NCBI GenBank assembly: GCA_030691385.1
Contig: JAUYEI010000033.1
Location: forward strand, 1 to 42,813
Direction of reading: 5' to 3'
DNA length: 42,813 nt
Source: Azonexus sp.
GTDB lineage: Bacteria; Pseudomonadota; Gammaproteobacteria; Burkholderiales; Rhodocyclaceae
A program made the translations under genes and the position numbers. The notes beneath the pieces are model-generated. The model was not told where the DNA came from. It saw only the letters and a list, made by a program, of their open reading frames with translations, and searched no databases. Position 1 is the stretch's first letter; every line of letters starts with the position of its first letter. Below, one piece after another: positions 30,608 to 41,541 of the stretch.

Positions 30608-31369
30608 ATGGCCCTCTTTTCAAGTTCAACACGACAGGTTCCGCCAGCAGCGGTCGTGCCCCGGCACGTCGCCGTCATCATGGATGGCAATGGCCGCTGG
30701 GCAAAAAAACGCTTCCTGCCGCGCGTCACCGGCCACGTCAAAGGCGTCGAGCTGGTCCGCGAAATGGTTCGCGCCTGTCTTGAACGCGGCATCCAGTACC
30801 TGACACTCTTTGCGTTTTCGTCCGAAAATTGGCGTCGACCGCAGGATGAGGTTTCGCTGCTCATGCAGCTCTTCGTCAAGGCGCTTGAGCAGGAGGTGGA
30901 CAAACTGGACCGCAATGCTGTTCGCCTGCGCATCATCGGCGACTTGTCGCGTTTCGAGCCCCGTCTGCAAGAGCTGATTCGGCAGGCCGAGGCGAGGACT
31001 GCCGACAATACCCGTCTCGACCTGACCATCGCCGCCAACTACGGCGGACGCTGGGACATCATGCAGGCGACCAATCACATGCTGGCCGCCCAGCCCGAAA
31101 AGCGCGATGGCTGGCAGGAGAGTGATCTCGAGCCGCATTTGTCGATGAATTTCGCGCCGGAACCCGATCTGTTCATTCGCACCGGCGGCGAGGAGCGGAT
31201 CAGCAATTTCCTGCTCTGGCAACTGGCCTACACCGAATTCTATTTCACGCCCATTCTCTGGCCGGATTTCGACACGGCCGAGTTCGACAAGGCGATCACG
31301 TCGTTCCAGCAGCGCGAACGGCGCTTTGGCCGAACCAGCGAACAACTGACGGAAAGTCCGAATGCTTAA
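30608..31369 (+). CDS. uppS: Di-trans,poly-cis undecaprenyl-diphosphate synthase
   Basis: The 253-residue cis-prenyltransferase makes undecaprenyl diphosphate, the lipid carrier of peptidoglycan and O-antigen. [16 protein letters not shown] (residues 20-35) contains catalytic D26. [14 protein letters not shown] and the C-terminal [23 protein letters not shown] are family signatures. The reading frame overlaps cdsA by 8 bases. The 27-base gap after frr has no terminator. Confidence 0.97.
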   Translation: MALFSSSTRQVPPAAVVPRHVAVIMDGNGRWAKKRFLPRVTGHVKGVELVREMVRACLERGIQYLTLFAFSSENWRRPQDEVSLLMQLFVKALEQEVDKLDRNAVRLRIIGDLSRFEPRLQELIRQAEARTADNTRLDLTIAANYGGRWDIMQATNHMLAAQPEKRDGWQESDLEPHLSMNFAPEPDLFIRTGGEERISNFLLWQLAYTEFYFTPILWPDFDTAEFDKAITSFQQRERRFGRTSEQLTESPNA

Positions 31370-32192
31370 AACACGCGTCATCACGGCGCTGGTCCTGATG
31401 GCGTTGCTGTTGCCCAGTCTGTTCTATTCATCGCAGGCCGGCTGGGCCTTGCTGGTGGCCGGTTTCATTGGCGTCGCAGCCTGGGAGTGGGGCGCGCTGC
31501 TCGGCTGGCCTGGCACCCGCCGTATCATTCTTGGCGTAGCGACAGCCCTGTTTTGCGCGCTGCTCTCCGTCATTGTTCCGGATGTGATCGGCGCCGGCGA
31601 ACTCGCTGCGCCAGCGCAGCCCTGGGTGCTGCTTGCCTATGCAGTGGCCGCCGCTTTCTGGTGCCTGGTCATGCCGCTCTGGCTGAAAAACAAGTGGTCG
31701 CTCGGTGGTTTCTCCGGCCTTCTGGTCGGGGCCGTGGTCCTGTTGCCGACCTGGCTGGCCATGGTCCAGTTGCGGATGCTTGGCGCCGGTGCGCTGCTTG
31801 GCATTTTTGCCGTCGTCTGGATGGCTGATATTGCCGCCTATTTTTCCGGAAAAGCCTTCGGCAAGCACAAGCTGGCGCCGACGATCAGCCCCGGCAAGAC
31901 CTGGGAGGGCGCCATAGGTGCCGGCGTTGGCGTGGTTATTTACGGCCTGGTGGTTCGCCAGCTATTCGGCCTGGAGTTTATATCCTTGCCCCTGTGGATC
32001 GCTGCGCTGGTTGGTGTGACGGCTGTCAGCATCGTCGGCGACCTCTACGAGTCACTACTCAAGCGCAAGGCCGGCATCAAGGACAGCAGCAACATTCTTC
32101 CCGGCCATGGTGGCGTGCTTGATCGCATTGACAGCCTGACCTCAACGCTACCTGTTGTGGCTCTGGTCTGGCTGTTGTTCGCAGCCCGGTGA
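31362..32192 (+). CDS. cdsA: Phosphatidate cytidylyltransferase
   Basis: The 276-residue polytopic inner-membrane enzyme makes CDP-diacylglycerol, precursor of all phospholipids. Seven or more hydrophobic segments are visible. The C-terminal [28 protein letters not shown] is the CDP-diglyceride synthase signature (K-R-x4-K-D, HGG, DR-x-D). It is fused by overlap to uppS upstream and to dxr downstream (GTGA). Confidence 0.96.
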   Translation: MLKTRVITALVLMALLLPSLFYSSQAGWALLVAGFIGVAAWEWGALLGWPGTRRIILGVATALFCALLSVIVPDVIGAGELAAPAQPWVLLAYAVAAAFWCLVMPLWLKNKWSLGGFSGLLVGAVVLLPTWLAMVQLRMLGAGALLGIFAVVWMADIAAYFSGKAFGKHKLAPTISPGKTWEGAIGAGVGVVIYGLVVRQLFGLEFISLPLWIAALVGVTAVSIVGDLYESLLKRKAGIKDSSNILPGHGGVLDRIDSLTSTLPVVALVWLLFAAR

Positions 32193-33385
32193 GCGCGACC
32201 TTGCAGAACATCACCGTACTCGGTTCGACCGGCTCGATTGGCGTCAGTACGCTGGATGTGATCCGGCGCCATCCGGATCGCTATCGGGCTTTTGCCCTTT
32301 GTGCACATAGCCAGGTCGACAAGTTGTTTGAGCAGTGCGTCGAATTTCGTCCACGCTTTGCCGTACTCTGTGATGCCTCTCTGGCAGCCCAGTTGGCTAA
32401 GCGTTGCCGTGCCGCCGGGCTGGATACGGAAATCTGCCACGGCGTCGAATCACTCGTTGAATTGTCGTCCCTGCCGGAAGTCGATGCGGTGATGGCGGCT
32501 ATCGTCGGCGCCGCCGGCCTGGAGCCAACGCTCGCCGCCGCGCGGGCCGGCAAAAAGGTCATGCTGGCCAACAAGGAAGTGCTGGTCATGGCCGGCGAGT
32601 TATTCATGCACGCCGTGCGTGGGCATGGCGCCTCGCTGCTTCCTGTTGATAGCGAACACAATGCCATTTTCCAGTCGCTGCCCGGTGATTTTGCGCGGGG
32701 TCTCGATCAGTGCGGCGTCCAGAAGATTTTGCTGACCGCATCCGGTGGCCCGTTCCGCAACACGCCCTTGGCCGATCTGGCCAATGTGACACCGGATCAG
32801 GCCTGTGCCCATCCAAACTGGGTGATGGGACGCAAGATTTCTGTCGACTCGGCGACCATGATGAACAAGGGTCTGGAGGTCATCGAGGCCCGCTGGCTGT
32901 TTGATGCGCCGCCGGAAATGATCCAGGTCGTCGTTCATCCGCAAAGCGTGATTCATTCCGCCGTCCAGTATGTCGATGGTTCGGTCCTGGCGCAAATGGG
33001 CAACCCTGACATGCGGACACCCATTGCTTGTGCGATGGCTTGGCCCGAGCGCATTGCCGCCGGGGTAGAGCCGCTGGACCTGTTCAAGATTGCCCGTCTT
33101 GATTTTGTGGCGCCGGATTTCGAACGATTCCGTTGCCTGCAACTGGCCTATGACGTGCTGCGTGAAGGCGGCACAGCACCTGCCATCCTGAATGCTGCCA
33201 ACGAAGTCGCGGTCGCCGCTTTCCTCGACGGAGCTCTGCCGTTTCTCGGTATTGCGCAGCTCGACGAAACGGTCCTGCAAGCTTTGCCGGCTGGCCCGGA
33301 GGGTAGTCTGGCCGATGTGCTGGCGGCCGATGCCGAGGCACGTCAATTGGCGAACAAATTGGTTCGGGAACGCCGTTTCGCGTGA
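32189..33385 (+). CDS. dxr: 1-deoxy-D-xylulose 5-phosphate reductoisomerase
   Basis: The 398-residue enzyme catalyses the committed step of the MEP isoprenoid pathway. The N-terminal [16 protein letters not shown] binds [30 protein letters not shown] (metal and substrate) and [17 protein letters not shown] are family motifs. It starts with GTG overlapping the cdsA stop and ends overlapping the rseP GTG. Supplying isoprenoid precursor beside uppS is the usual arrangement. Confidence 0.97.
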   Translation: MSATLQNITVLGSTGSIGVSTLDVIRRHPDRYRAFALCAHSQVDKLFEQCVEFRPRFAVLCDASLAAQLAKRCRAAGLDTEICHGVESLVELSSLPEVDAVMAAIVGAAGLEPTLAAARAGKKVMLANKEVLVMAGELFMHAVRGHGASLLPVDSEHNAIFQSLPGDFARGLDQCGVQKILLTASGGPFRNTPLADLANVTPDQACAHPNWVMGRKISVDSATMMNKGLEVIEARWLFDAPPEMIQVVVHPQSVIHSAVQYVDGSVLAQMGNPDMRTPIACAMAWPERIAAGVEPLDLFKIARLDFVAPDFERFRCLQLAYDVLREGGTAPAILNAANEVAVAAFLDGALPFLGIAQLDETVLQALPAGPEGSLADVLAADAEARQLANKLVRERRFA

Positions 33386-34749
33386 ATAACATCCTGTTTT
33401 ACCTCGCTGCCTTTCTGGTGGTGCTTGGTGTCCTGATTGTCTTTCATGAATTGGGGCATTACCTCGCGGCACGGCTGTGTGGCGTGAAGGTACTCAGGTT
33501 TTCCGTCGGCTTCGGGCGCATGCTGTGGAAAAAGCGGCTGGGAAAAGATCAGACTGAATGGGCGATCAGTCTTTTTCCGCTGGGCGGCTATGTGAAAATG
33601 CTCGACGAGCGCGAAGGCAAGGTCGCGGCAGAAGAGGTCCATCGCGCCTTCAATCGTCAGGGTGTCGGCAAGCGTAGCATCATCGTCGCAGCCGGGCCGC
33701 TGGCTAATTTTGTGCTGGCAATCCTGATCTATTGGGCGGTGTTCATGCATGGCAGCGAGGAATTGCTGCCGGTGCTGGGTACGCCACCTGTTGGTACGCC
33801 GGCTGCCATGGCTGTCATCGGAAACGGCGAGCAGGTCAGGACAGTTGATGGTCAGCCGGTAGCAACCTGGAACGACCTGCGCTGGATACTCTTGCAAAAG
33901 GCAGTTGATCACGAAAGCGTAGCGCTTGAAGTGATCAACGAGCGCGACGAAATAGCTGTTCGCCATCTCTATCTGGCGGCCGCCGGTGAACAGGGTTGGG
34001 AAGGTGATGCGCTGGAACGTCTGGGGGTGCGCTTCTATCGCCCGGATCTGCCACCGGTGATCGGCAAAATAGTGGCTAACGGTGTCGGCGAGCGGGCTGG
34101 CTTGCTGCCTGGCGACCGGATTCTGTCGGTTGCCGAAAAGGAAGTGTCCTCCTGGTATGAACTGGTTGCGATCATTCGTGACTCGGCGACAAAGTCTCTC
34201 CATCTAGAAGTAGAGCGCCAAGGTGAGATTGTTGCGGTCGACGTGATTCCTGAAGCAGTTTCGGAGCGCGGACAGATGGTCGGCAAGATTGGCGTGGCAG
34301 TCGCCGACGGCCCAAAACCTCGGCGGGAGGTGAAAACCTTCATCAGCTACGGCGTCGTTGCGGCGGCCGGCAAGGCGCTCGAAGAGACCTGGGACAAGTC
34401 GGTATTCAGCCTGCTCATGATGGGCAAGATGCTGACCGGTGAGGTTTCATGGAAAAACCTCTCGGGGCCGGTCACCATTGCCGACTATGCCGGTCAATCG
34501 GCGCGTCTTGGGCTCGATTATTACCTCAAGTTCATGGCGCTGGTCAGTATCAGTCTGGGTGTCTTGAATCTGCTGCCCATACCGGTGCTGGATGGTGGGC
34601 ATTTGTTGTATCATATGATCGAAGTCGTCATGCGCAGGCCGCTCTCGGAGCGAGCCATGGAAATTGGGCAGCAAGTAGGCATGTCCATTCTCTTCGCCTT
34701 GATGGCTTTCGCCTTTTTTAATGACTTGACCCGCCTGTTTTACGGCTGA
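33382..34749 (+). CDS. rseP: RIP metalloprotease RseP (site-2 protease)
   Basis: The 455-residue inner-membrane zinc protease cleaves anti-sigma factor RseA and spent signal peptides. HELGH at 22-26 in the first transmembrane helix gives the zinc His pair; [15 protein letters not shown] near the C-terminus carries the third ligand (Asp). Two PDZ-type domains occupy about 125-290. It starts with GTG at 33382 overlapping the dxr stop. It directly precedes bamA, linking envelope stress and outer membrane assembly. Confidence 0.95.
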   Translation: MNNILFYLAAFLVVLGVLIVFHELGHYLAARLCGVKVLRFSVGFGRMLWKKRLGKDQTEWAISLFPLGGYVKMLDEREGKVAAEEVHRAFNRQGVGKRSIIVAAGPLANFVLAILIYWAVFMHGSEELLPVLGTPPVGTPAAMAVIGNGEQVRTVDGQPVATWNDLRWILLQKAVDHESVALEVINERDEIAVRHLYLAAAGEQGWEGDALERLGVRFYRPDLPPVIGKIVANGVGERAGLLPGDRILSVAEKEVSSWYELVAIIRDSATKSLHLEVERQGEIVAVDVIPEAVSERGQMVGKIGVAVADGPKPRREVKTFISYGVVAAAGKALEETWDKSVFSLLMMGKMLTGEVSWKNLSGPVTIADYAGQSARLGLDYYLKFMALVSISLGVLNLLPIPVLDGGHLLYHMIEVVMRRPLSERAMEIGQQVGMSILFALMAFAFFNDLTRLFYG

Positions 34750-34752
34750 ACG

Positions 34753-37038
34753 ATGAAAAAACCCCTGTTGTCCATCCTGATTGCCAGCCTGTTTTCGACA
34801 CCTGTGCTGGCTTTCGAACCTTTTGCGGTCAAGGACATCCGGGTCGAAGGCATACAGCGTACCGAAGCGGGTACGGTTTTTGGCTACTTGCCTGTCAAGG
34901 TCGGCGAAACGCTGACTGACGAAAAGGCGGCGCAGTCGATCAAGGCGCTATTCGCCACCGGCTTCTTCAAGGATGTACGGATTGAAGTCGAAAAAGATGT
35001 CATGGTCGTTGTTGTCCAGGAGCGGCCAGCCATTGCGACCATTAATTTTGTCGGACTCAAGGAGTTTGACAAGGACGTCATTGTCAAGGCGCTCAAGGAG
35101 ACAGGTATTGCCGACGGGCGTATCTTCGACCGCGCCTTGCTGGAAAAGGCCGAGCAGGAACTCAAGCGCCAGTATCTGACGCGTGGCAAGTATGCCGCCA
35201 ATATCACGACAACCGTAACGCCGCTCGAGCGGAATCGTGTCGGCATCAATTTCAATATCGAAGAAGGTGTTGCCGCCAAGATCAAGCAGATCAATCTGGT
35301 TGGTGCCAAGGCCTTCTCCGAAAAAGAGTTGCTCAGTCAGTTCGAACTGACGACGCCCGGTTTGTTGACCTGGTATACCAAGAACGATCAGTATTCCCGG
35401 CAGAAATTGTCGGCTGACCTTGAAAAGCTGAAGTCCTTCTATATGAATCAGGGCTATCTGGAATTTGCCGTCGAGTCGACACAGGTTTCAATTTCTCCAG
35501 ACAAGCGGGATGTCTACATCACCGCCAATATTGTCGAAGGCGAGCGTTTCCAGGTTTCATCGGTGAAAATGGCAGGCGATTTTTCGATTTCCGAAGAGGA
35601 GTTGAAAAAGCTGGTCACCATCAAGCCGGGCGATGTCTTCTCCCGCGAAAAGCTCAATGGCACGACCAAGGCCATCAGCGACCGTCTTGGCAAGGAGGGC
35701 TATGCCTTCGCCAACGTCAATGCTGCGCCGGAAATCGACAAGGAGAAGCGCAAGGTGGCCTTCACCATTTTCGTCGATCCGGGCAAGCGGGTTTATGTCC
35801 GTCGCGTCAATGTCACCGGCAATACCAAGACGCGCGATGAGGTCATTCGTCGTGAAATGCGCCAGATGGAAGGCGGCTGGTACGACGCAGACAAAGTGAC
35901 GGCCTCCAAGCAGCGGCTCGACCGCTTGGGCTTCTTTGGCGACGTCGCTATCGAGACGCCGGCGGTATCCGGTACGGCGGATCAGCTAGACGTGAACGTC
36001 AATGTGACCGAGAAGCCGACCGGAAACCTGATGCTGGGTCTTGGTACATCCAGTGTGGACAAGATCATCGTGTCCGGTTCGATTGCACAGAACAATTTCA
36101 TGGGTAGCGGCAACAATGTTGCCATCCAGGTGAATTCTGCCAAGACCTATCGGACCTATGTGTTCTCCTACACCAATCCGTATTTCACGCAGGATGGCGT
36201 CAGCCAGGGTTTCGATCTCTATCAGCGGACGGTTAACACGAGGACCACGGCGATCGCGGCCTATAGTTCCTCGTCTTATGGTGGCGGCCTTCGGTTCGGT
36301 TTCCCGATTGGCGAGAAAGAGTCTCTGGGTGTTGGTCTGGGCGTCGATTCGACCACGATCACAACCTATGACTCCAGTCCTGGTTATTACAAGGATTACG
36401 TCAGCAAATTTGGCGCGACCAATCTCTCCATTCCGCTTACCCTGAGTTGGGTCAGCGATGGCAAGAACAGTTTCTTCTTTCCGACGCGCGGGACTTTCCA
36501 AAGGGCATCAGTTGAGGTTGCGCTACCTGGTGGCGATCTAACCTACTACCGCGCCAGTTACCAGTTGCAGCATTTCATTCCACTCACTTCGAAGTTTACT
36601 TTGATGCTGAATGGTGAAGTGGGTTATGCCGATGGATATGGTGATTCCGGTCTGCCCTTCTTCAAGAATTTCTATGCGGGCGGTATTGGCTCCGTTCGTG
36701 GCTACAAGGCTTCAAGTCTTGGCCCGATTACCCGGGATGTCAGTACTGGTAACAACTTTCGCATCGGCGGCAATCGCCGCGTAATTGGCAATGCCGAGTT
36801 GCTGTGGGGTATCCCCGGCATGGAAAAGAGCTTCCGAATGGGTTGGTTCTTTGATGCCGGCCAAGTTTATGGAAATGATACAGCTCAGTTGTCCAGTGGC
36901 CTTCGCTATTCGACAGGGATTACCGCATCGTGGATTTCTCCCATAGGTCCGCTAAAATTCAGTTTTGGTCGGCCGCTTAACAAGCAGGCAAGCGACAGGA
37001 CAGAGTCTTTCCAGTTCCAGATGGGCACCACGTTTTAA
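34753..37038 (+). CDS. bamA: Outer membrane protein assembly factor BamA
   Basis: The 761-residue Omp85 protein inserts beta-barrel proteins into the outer membrane. A signal peptide (1-20, cut after VLA) precedes five POTRA domains (about 22-420) and a 16-strand barrel (about 430-761). VRGYKASSLGP is the conserved VRGF/Y barrel motif; the protein ends with Phe (MGTTF), as barrels do. It is 3 bases after rseP and followed by skp. Confidence 0.97.
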   Translation: MKKPLLSILIASLFSTPVLAFEPFAVKDIRVEGIQRTEAGTVFGYLPVKVGETLTDEKAAQSIKALFATGFFKDVRIEVEKDVMVVVVQERPAIATINFVGLKEFDKDVIVKALKETGIADGRIFDRALLEKAEQELKRQYLTRGKYAANITTTVTPLERNRVGINFNIEEGVAAKIKQINLVGAKAFSEKELLSQFELTTPGLLTWYTKNDQYSRQKLSADLEKLKSFYMNQGYLEFAVESTQVSISPDKRDVYITANIVEGERFQVSSVKMAGDFSISEEELKKLVTIKPGDVFSREKLNGTTKAISDRLGKEGYAFANVNAAPEIDKEKRKVAFTIFVDPGKRVYVRRVNVTGNTKTRDEVIRREMRQMEGGWYDADKVTASKQRLDRLGFFGDVAIETPAVSGTADQLDVNVNVTEKPTGNLMLGLGTSSVDKIIVSGSIAQNNFMGSGNNVAIQVNSAKTYRTYVFSYTNPYFTQDGVSQGFDLYQRTVNTRTTAIAAYSSSSYGGGLRFGFPIGEKESLGVGLGVDSTTITTYDSSPGYYKDYVSKFGATNLSIPLTLSWVSDGKNSFFFPTRGTFQRASVEVALPGGDLTYYRASYQLQHFIPLTSKFTLMLNGEVGYADGYGDSGLPFFKNFYAGGIGSVRGYKASSLGPITRDVSTGNNFRIGGNRRVIGNAELLWGIPGMEKSFRMGWFFDAGQVYGNDTAQLSSGLRYSTGITASWISPIGPLKFSFGRPLNKQASDRTESFQFQMGTTF

Positions 37039-37053
37039 TTCAGGAGTGTCAAG

Positions 37054-37557
37054 TTGAAAATCAAGTCCGTAGTTCTCGCATCGTTGATCTCTGCGCTGTT
37101 CGTAACTGGCGCGGTTGCCGCCGAATTGAAAGTTGGTTACGTCAATACGCAGCGTATTTTCCGTGATGCGCCGGCTGCCCAGAAGGCTGCGAAGAAGCTG
37201 GAAGGCGAATTTGCCAAGCGCGATCAGGATCTTCAGCGCATGGCCAAGCAGTTGCAGGGCCTGCAGGAAAATCTGGAAAAGAATTCTGTGACCATGGCGG
37301 AAAGTGAACGCCGTACGAAGGAAAAGGAATTCGGCGAGATTTCGCGGGAATTCCAGCGTCGTCAGCGTGAGTTCCGCGAAGACCTGAATCTGCGCCAGAA
37401 CGAAGAAAACGCGGCGGTCATCGAGAAGGCCAACAAGGCGATCAAGCAGATTGCCGAAAACGAGAAGTATGACCTGATTCTGCAGGATGTCGTTTGGGTG
37501 AGCCCCCGCCTCGATATCACGGAACGTGTGATCAAGGCCCTGTCGGAAGGCAAGTAA
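37054..37557 (+). CDS. skp: Periplasmic chaperone Skp/OmpH
   Basis: The 167-residue periplasmic holdase escorts unfolded outer membrane proteins to BamA. Signal peptide 1-22 (cut after AVA), then LKVGYVNTQRIF typical of OmpH, a long Lys/Glu/Gln coiled-coil arm (about 45-125) and a C-terminal strand (YDLILQDVVWVSPRLDIT). The start is TTG at 37054 with CAGGAG 7 bases before it; no ATG fits the signal peptide. Confidence 0.93.
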   Translation: MKIKSVVLASLISALFVTGAVAAELKVGYVNTQRIFRDAPAAQKAAKKLEGEFAKRDQDLQRMAKQLQGLQENLEKNSVTMAESERRTKEKEFGEISREFQRRQREFREDLNLRQNEENAAVIEKANKAIKQIAENEKYDLILQDVVWVSPRLDITERVIKALSEGK

Positions 37558-37558
37558 T

Positions 37559-38584
37559 ATGGCTGGTTTGGGTGAGACTTCTTATACTCTTGCCGACATC
37601 GCCGCCCAATTGGGCGGCGATGTGCTTGGAGACCCGCAAACGCGCGTTTCGCGCGTAGCGCCGCTGGTTTCTGCCGCTGAAGGCGAGATTACTTTTCTGG
37701 CCAATCCGAAATTCCGGAATCAGCTAGCGACCAGCAAGGCATCGGCGGTTATTCTGCGCCCGGATGCTGCTGACGAGTTTTCCGGGGCGCGCATTGTCAC
37801 CGGCAATCCTTATGCCTACTACGCCCGGGTTACCGCACTGCTGAATCCTCAATCTGTCGGCTTCAGCGGTGTTCACGCCAGTGCCGTGCTTGAGTCTGAA
37901 ATTCCCGCTAGTGTAGACATCGGCCCGAACGTGGTTATCGGCCACGGGGTGATATTGGGTGAGAACGTGGTCATTCATGCCGGTTGCGTGATTGGCGATG
38001 GTGTCTGCATCGGCGATGGCTCGATGCTTTATCCCAACGTGACTGTTTATTACGGATGCAGCATTGGGAACAGGTGCATCCTGCATTCCGGCGCCGTAAT
38101 CGGTGCCGACGGATTCGGTTTCGCGCCGGATGGGCAGACCTGGGTAAAGATTCCGCAGATTGGCGGAGTCGTGATTGGCAACGATGTCGAAATCGGGGCC
38201 AATACGACGGTTGACCGTGGTGCTCTGGAAGACACCGTGGTTGGCGAGGGTTGCAAGATCGACAATCTAGTCCATCTCGGCCACAACTGCCGGATCGGTG
38301 CCAACAGCGTGCTGGCCGGATGTACTGGCGTTGCCGGTAGTACCGTATTCGGTGAGCACTGCATTGTCGGAGGTGCCGGCATGATTTCCGGGCACCTCAA
38401 TATCGTTGGCGATACGACGATTTCCGGTGGTTCGACTGTCATGAAGAGCATTATGAAGCCCGGTGTTTACACGAGTGTTCAGCCGCTCGATACGCATGAA
38501 GACTGGTTGCGTAATGCATCGCATATTCGTCGGCTCGCCAAACTTGCAGACCGTATTGCTGAACTTGAGAAAAAACTTAAATAA
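37559..38584 (+). CDS. lpxD: UDP-3-O-(3-hydroxyacyl)glucosamine N-acyltransferase
   Basis: The 341-residue trimeric acyltransferase performs the third lipid A step. An N-terminal uridine-binding domain (1-100, EITFLANPKFRNQL) precedes a left-handed beta-helix of hexapeptide repeats (about 105-300). NTTVDRGALEDTVVGEGCKIDNLVHLGHNC contains the catalytic His region. A C-terminal helix follows. It starts 1 base after the skp stop. Confidence 0.97.
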   Translation: MAGLGETSYTLADIAAQLGGDVLGDPQTRVSRVAPLVSAAEGEITFLANPKFRNQLATSKASAVILRPDAADEFSGARIVTGNPYAYYARVTALLNPQSVGFSGVHASAVLESEIPASVDIGPNVVIGHGVILGENVVIHAGCVIGDGVCIGDGSMLYPNVTVYYGCSIGNRCILHSGAVIGADGFGFAPDGQTWVKIPQIGGVVIGNDVEIGANTTVDRGALEDTVVGEGCKIDNLVHLGHNCRIGANSVLAGCTGVAGSTVFGEHCIVGGAGMISGHLNIVGDTTISGGSTVMKSIMKPGVYTSVQPLDTHEDWLRNASHIRRLAKLADRIAELEKKLK

Positions 38585-38606
38585 AACTATACAAGGGGTT
38601 GATTAA

Positions 38607-39041
38607 ATGGATATTCAAGCAATCATGGAACACCTGCCGCACCGCTACCCGTTCCTGCTGGTCGACCGTGTTGTGGAGATTGAACTGGGCAAGTCTATCC
38701 ATGCCTACAAGAATGTAACGATCAACGAACCGTTTTTTATGGGCCATTTTCCCCATCATCCGGTGATGCCGGGGGTGCTGATCATGGAAGCGCTGGCGCA
38801 GGCGGCAGGCATTTTGTCCTTCAAGTCGATGTCCGAAAAACCATCGGCCGATACGGTTTTCTACTTTGCCGGCATTGACGAGGCGCGTTTCAAGAAGCCG
38901 GTACTGCCGGGGGACCAGTTGCACCTGCACGTCGAGATCGAGCGCCGCATGCGTGGAGTCTGGAAATTCAAGGGCGAGGCGCGCGTTGATGGCCAATTGG
39001 CGGCAGAAGCACGCCTGATGTGCGCCCAGCGGAAGCTCTAA
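38607..39041 (+). CDS. fabZ: 3-hydroxyacyl-ACP dehydratase FabZ
   Basis: The 144-residue hot-dog-fold enzyme dehydrates 3-hydroxyacyl-ACP, competing with LpxA/LpxD for the same precursor. [20 protein letters not shown] contains H47 and E61, the catalytic pair. [12 protein letters not shown] at 11-22 is the family start. Only 1 base separates it from lpxA. Confidence 0.97.
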   Translation: MDIQAIMEHLPHRYPFLLVDRVVEIELGKSIHAYKNVTINEPFFMGHFPHHPVMPGVLIMEALAQAAGILSFKSMSEKPSADTVFYFAGIDEARFKKPVLPGDQLHLHVEIERRMRGVWKFKGEARVDGQLAAEARLMCAQRKL

Positions 39042-39042
39042 A

Positions 39043-39813
39043 ATGATCCATTCGTCTGCCATTGTCGATCCGGGCGCCAGGATCGGCGCCAACGTCGAGA
39101 TCGGACCTTATTCGATCATCGGTCCGCATGTCGAGATCGGTGACAACACTGTCATCGGTCCGCATACCGTGATTCGGGGTCATACCCGCATCGGTCGCGA
39201 TAACCGGATTTTCCAGTTCTGCTCGCTCGGCGAAGCGCCGCAGGACAAGAAATATGCCGGCGAGCCAACCCGTCTGGAGATTGGCGACCGCAACGTGATC
39301 CGCGAGTTCTGCACCTTTAATCTCGGTACCGTGCAGGATGCGGGTGTCACGAGGCTCGGTGACGACAACTGGATCATGGCTTACGTCCATATCGCGCACG
39401 ATTGCCAGGTTGGCAACAAGGTTACTTTCGCCAACAATGCCTCACTCGCCGGCCACGTTGTGGTTGATGACTGGGCCATTCTCGGTGGTTTTACCGGCGT
39501 CCATCAATTCTGCCGTATCGGCGCGCACGTCATGACTGCCGTCAGCACGGTGATTCTGCAGGATGTGCCGCCTTACCTGATGGCGGCTGGCAATACAGCG
39601 ACGCCTTACGGCATCAACGTCGAAGGCCTGAAGCGTCGCGGCTTCACGGCGGATTCGATTACCTCGCTCAAGCGTGCCTACCGGACGCTCTACAAGTCCG
39701 GGTTGTTGCTCGAAGAAGCCAAGAGCAAGCTGACAGAGGACGCCAAGACGCAGCCGGATATTCAACGTCTGGTCGATTTCCTTGAGGTTTCCAAGCGCGG
39801 CATCATTCGCTGA
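39043..39813 (+). CDS. lpxA: UDP-N-acetylglucosamine acyltransferase
   Basis: The 256-residue trimer transfers 3-hydroxyacyl from ACP to UDP-GlcNAc, the first lipid A step. Hexapeptide repeats fill 1-180. [14 protein letters not shown] carries the catalytic His (H119, equivalent to E. coli H125). [17 protein letters not shown] lies in the acyl-chain-ruler region; the chain length cannot be read off safely. A C-terminal helical domain ends the protein. Confidence 0.97.
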   Translation: MIHSSAIVDPGARIGANVEIGPYSIIGPHVEIGDNTVIGPHTVIRGHTRIGRDNRIFQFCSLGEAPQDKKYAGEPTRLEIGDRNVIREFCTFNLGTVQDAGVTRLGDDNWIMAYVHIAHDCQVGNKVTFANNASLAGHVVVDDWAILGGFTGVHQFCRIGAHVMTAVSTVILQDVPPYLMAAGNTATPYGINVEGLKRRGFTADSITSLKRAYRTLYKSGLLLEEAKSKLTEDAKTQPDIQRLVDFLEVSKRGIIR

Positions 39814-39814
39814 T

Positions 39815-40963
39815 ATGGGTCAAGCCGTACGGATTGCCATGGTGGCGGGGGAGGCTTCCGGAGATCTTCTGGCCAGCCACCTGATTGCCGCGTTGAAGGA
39901 GCGTCTGCCCGATGCCGTGTTTTTCGGCATCGGCGGGCCGCGCATGGAAGCCCAGGGCTTTGATGCCTGGTGGCCGATGGAAAAGCTGGCAGTAATGGGC
40001 TATGTCGATGCCCTGAAGCATTACCGTGAAATTTCCGGTATTCGCCGTCAGTTGAAGAAGCGCCTGCTCGATATCAAGCCGGACATTTTCATCGGCGTCG
40101 ATGCCCCGGATTTCAACCTGGGCCTGGAAACCGACCTCAAGTCGGCTGGCGTCAAGACCATCCATTACGTCAGCCCGTCGATCTGGGCCTGGCGCGGCGG
40201 GCGCATCAAGAAGATCGGCCGCGCGGTCGACCGCGTGCTGGCGCTGTTTCCGATGGAGCCACCGCTCTACGAAAAAGAGCACATTCCGGTCACTTATGTC
40301 GGCCACCCGCTGGCTGACATCATTCCGCTGCAGACCAGCAAGCAGGCGGTCCGCGAAAAACTTGCCATGCCCAGGGATGTCCCGGTTTTTGCGCTGTTGC
40401 CGGGGAGTCGCCAAGGCGAACTGGCGATGATGGCCGAGACTTTCGTGCAGACGGCCAAGATCATTCGTGATCGCTTCCTGCCCAATGCCTTGTTTGTCGT
40501 GCCGCTGACAACCCGTGAAACGCGTTTGCAATTCGAGATGGCGATTTACACGCAGCAGGCCGGCGATGTGCCTTTCCGCCTGCTTTTCGGCCATGCCCAG
40601 GATGCGCTGGGCGCCGCCGATGTTTCGCTGGTGGCGAGCGGCACGGCGACGCTCGAAGCGGCGCTGATCAAGCGGCCGATGGTCATCACCTACAAGATCG
40701 CCAAGCTTTCCTACTGGCTGATGAAGCGAATGGCTTATCAGCCCTACGTCGGGCTGCCCAACGTGCTGGCCGGGCGCTATGTCGTTCCGGAAATTCTGCA
40801 GGATGAGGCGACGCCGGAAAATCTGGCCGAGGCCCTGATCAAGTTGTACGAGGACAAGGAAAACGCCGAGGCGGTTGAAGAGGCCTTTACCGACATTCAT
40901 CTGCAACTGCGCCAGAACACTGCCGAGAAGGCCGCCAACGCGGTCATTGAATGCCTGAACTGA
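39815..40963 (+). CDS. lpxB: Lipid A disaccharide synthase
   Basis: The 382-residue GT19 glycosyltransferase joins UDP-2,3-diacyl-GlcN with lipid [18 protein letters not shown] near the N-terminus, [20 protein letters not shown] and [13 protein letters not shown] are family motifs. Start at MGQAVRIAM (39815), 1 base after the lpxA stop; the frame continues upstream inside lpxA. The end overlaps rnhB by 13 bases. Confidence 0.96.
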   Translation: MGQAVRIAMVAGEASGDLLASHLIAALKERLPDAVFFGIGGPRMEAQGFDAWWPMEKLAVMGYVDALKHYREISGIRRQLKKRLLDIKPDIFIGVDAPDFNLGLETDLKSAGVKTIHYVSPSIWAWRGGRIKKIGRAVDRVLALFPMEPPLYEKEHIPVTYVGHPLADIIPLQTSKQAVREKLAMPRDVPVFALLPGSRQGELAMMAETFVQTAKIIRDRFLPNALFVVPLTTRETRLQFEMAIYTQQAGDVPFRLLFGHAQDALGAADVSLVASGTATLEAALIKRPMVITYKIAKLSYWLMKRMAYQPYVGLPNVLAGRYVVPEILQDEATPENLAEALIKLYEDKENAEAVEEAFTDIHLQLRQNTAEKAANAVIECLN

Positions 40964-41541
40964 TCGTTCCAGTCGGCCTTGTCTGCGGCATCGACGAGGC
41001 CGGGCGCGGCCCGCTGGCAGGAACGGTGGTGGCGGCGGCAGTCATTCTCGATCCGTTGCGGCCGATTCCCGGCCTCAACGACTCCAAAAAGCTCAGCGAA
41101 AAGAAGCGCGACGCGCTTGCCGTGCTGATCCGCGAACGGGCCGTGGCCTGGGCGGTGGCCTCGGCCTCGGTCGAGGAAATCGACCGCCTGAATATCCTGC
41201 ACGCCACCATGCTCGCCATGCAGCGGGCGGTCGCCGCTCTGGCCGTGCGGCCGACCAGTGCGCTGGTTGATGGCAATCGTTGCCCGAAGCTGGACATTCC
41301 CAGCGAAGCGGTGGTCAAGGGCGATGGCAAGATCGCCTCGATTGCCGCCGCATCGATTCTGGCCAAAACGGTGCGCGATGCCGAAATGCTGAGCTTGCAC
41401 GGGCAATACCCGATGTACGGTTTTGACCGCCACATGGGCTACCCGACCGCGGCGCATTTTCAGGCGCTGGAAGAATACGGTGCCTCGCCCGTGCATCGCC
41501 GCAGTTTTGGCCCGGTGGCGAAACAGCTTTCCCTGCTATGA
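40951..41541 (+). CDS. rnhB: Ribonuclease HII
   Basis: The 196-residue nuclease cleaves RNA at RNA-DNA junctions, removing misincorporated ribonucleotides. [12 protein letters not shown] (about 12-23) holds the first Asp/Glu pair; [19 protein letters not shown] and [13 protein letters not shown] carry the remaining family motifs. The start lies inside lpxB; the stop overlaps the next ATG. The lpxB-rnhB order is common. Confidence 0.96.
   Translation: MPELIVPVGLVCGIDEAGRGPLAGTVVAAAVILDPLRPIPGLNDSKKLSEKKRDALAVLIRERAVAWAVASASVEEIDRLNILHATMLAMQRAVAALAVRPTSALVDGNRCPKLDIPSEAVVKGDGKIASIAAASILAKTVRDAEMLSLHGQYPMYGFDRHMGYPTAAHFQALEEYGASPVHRRSFGPVAKQLSLL

Noticed and set aside
38207-38220. ACGGTTGACCGTGG in lpxD, 13 of 14 match to the dispersed motif on the minus strand
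   Set aside because: It encodes the conserved LpxD TTVDRG peptide, so protein constraint explains it; the GGCC that follows is at 6, not 7, and A/T tracts are missing.
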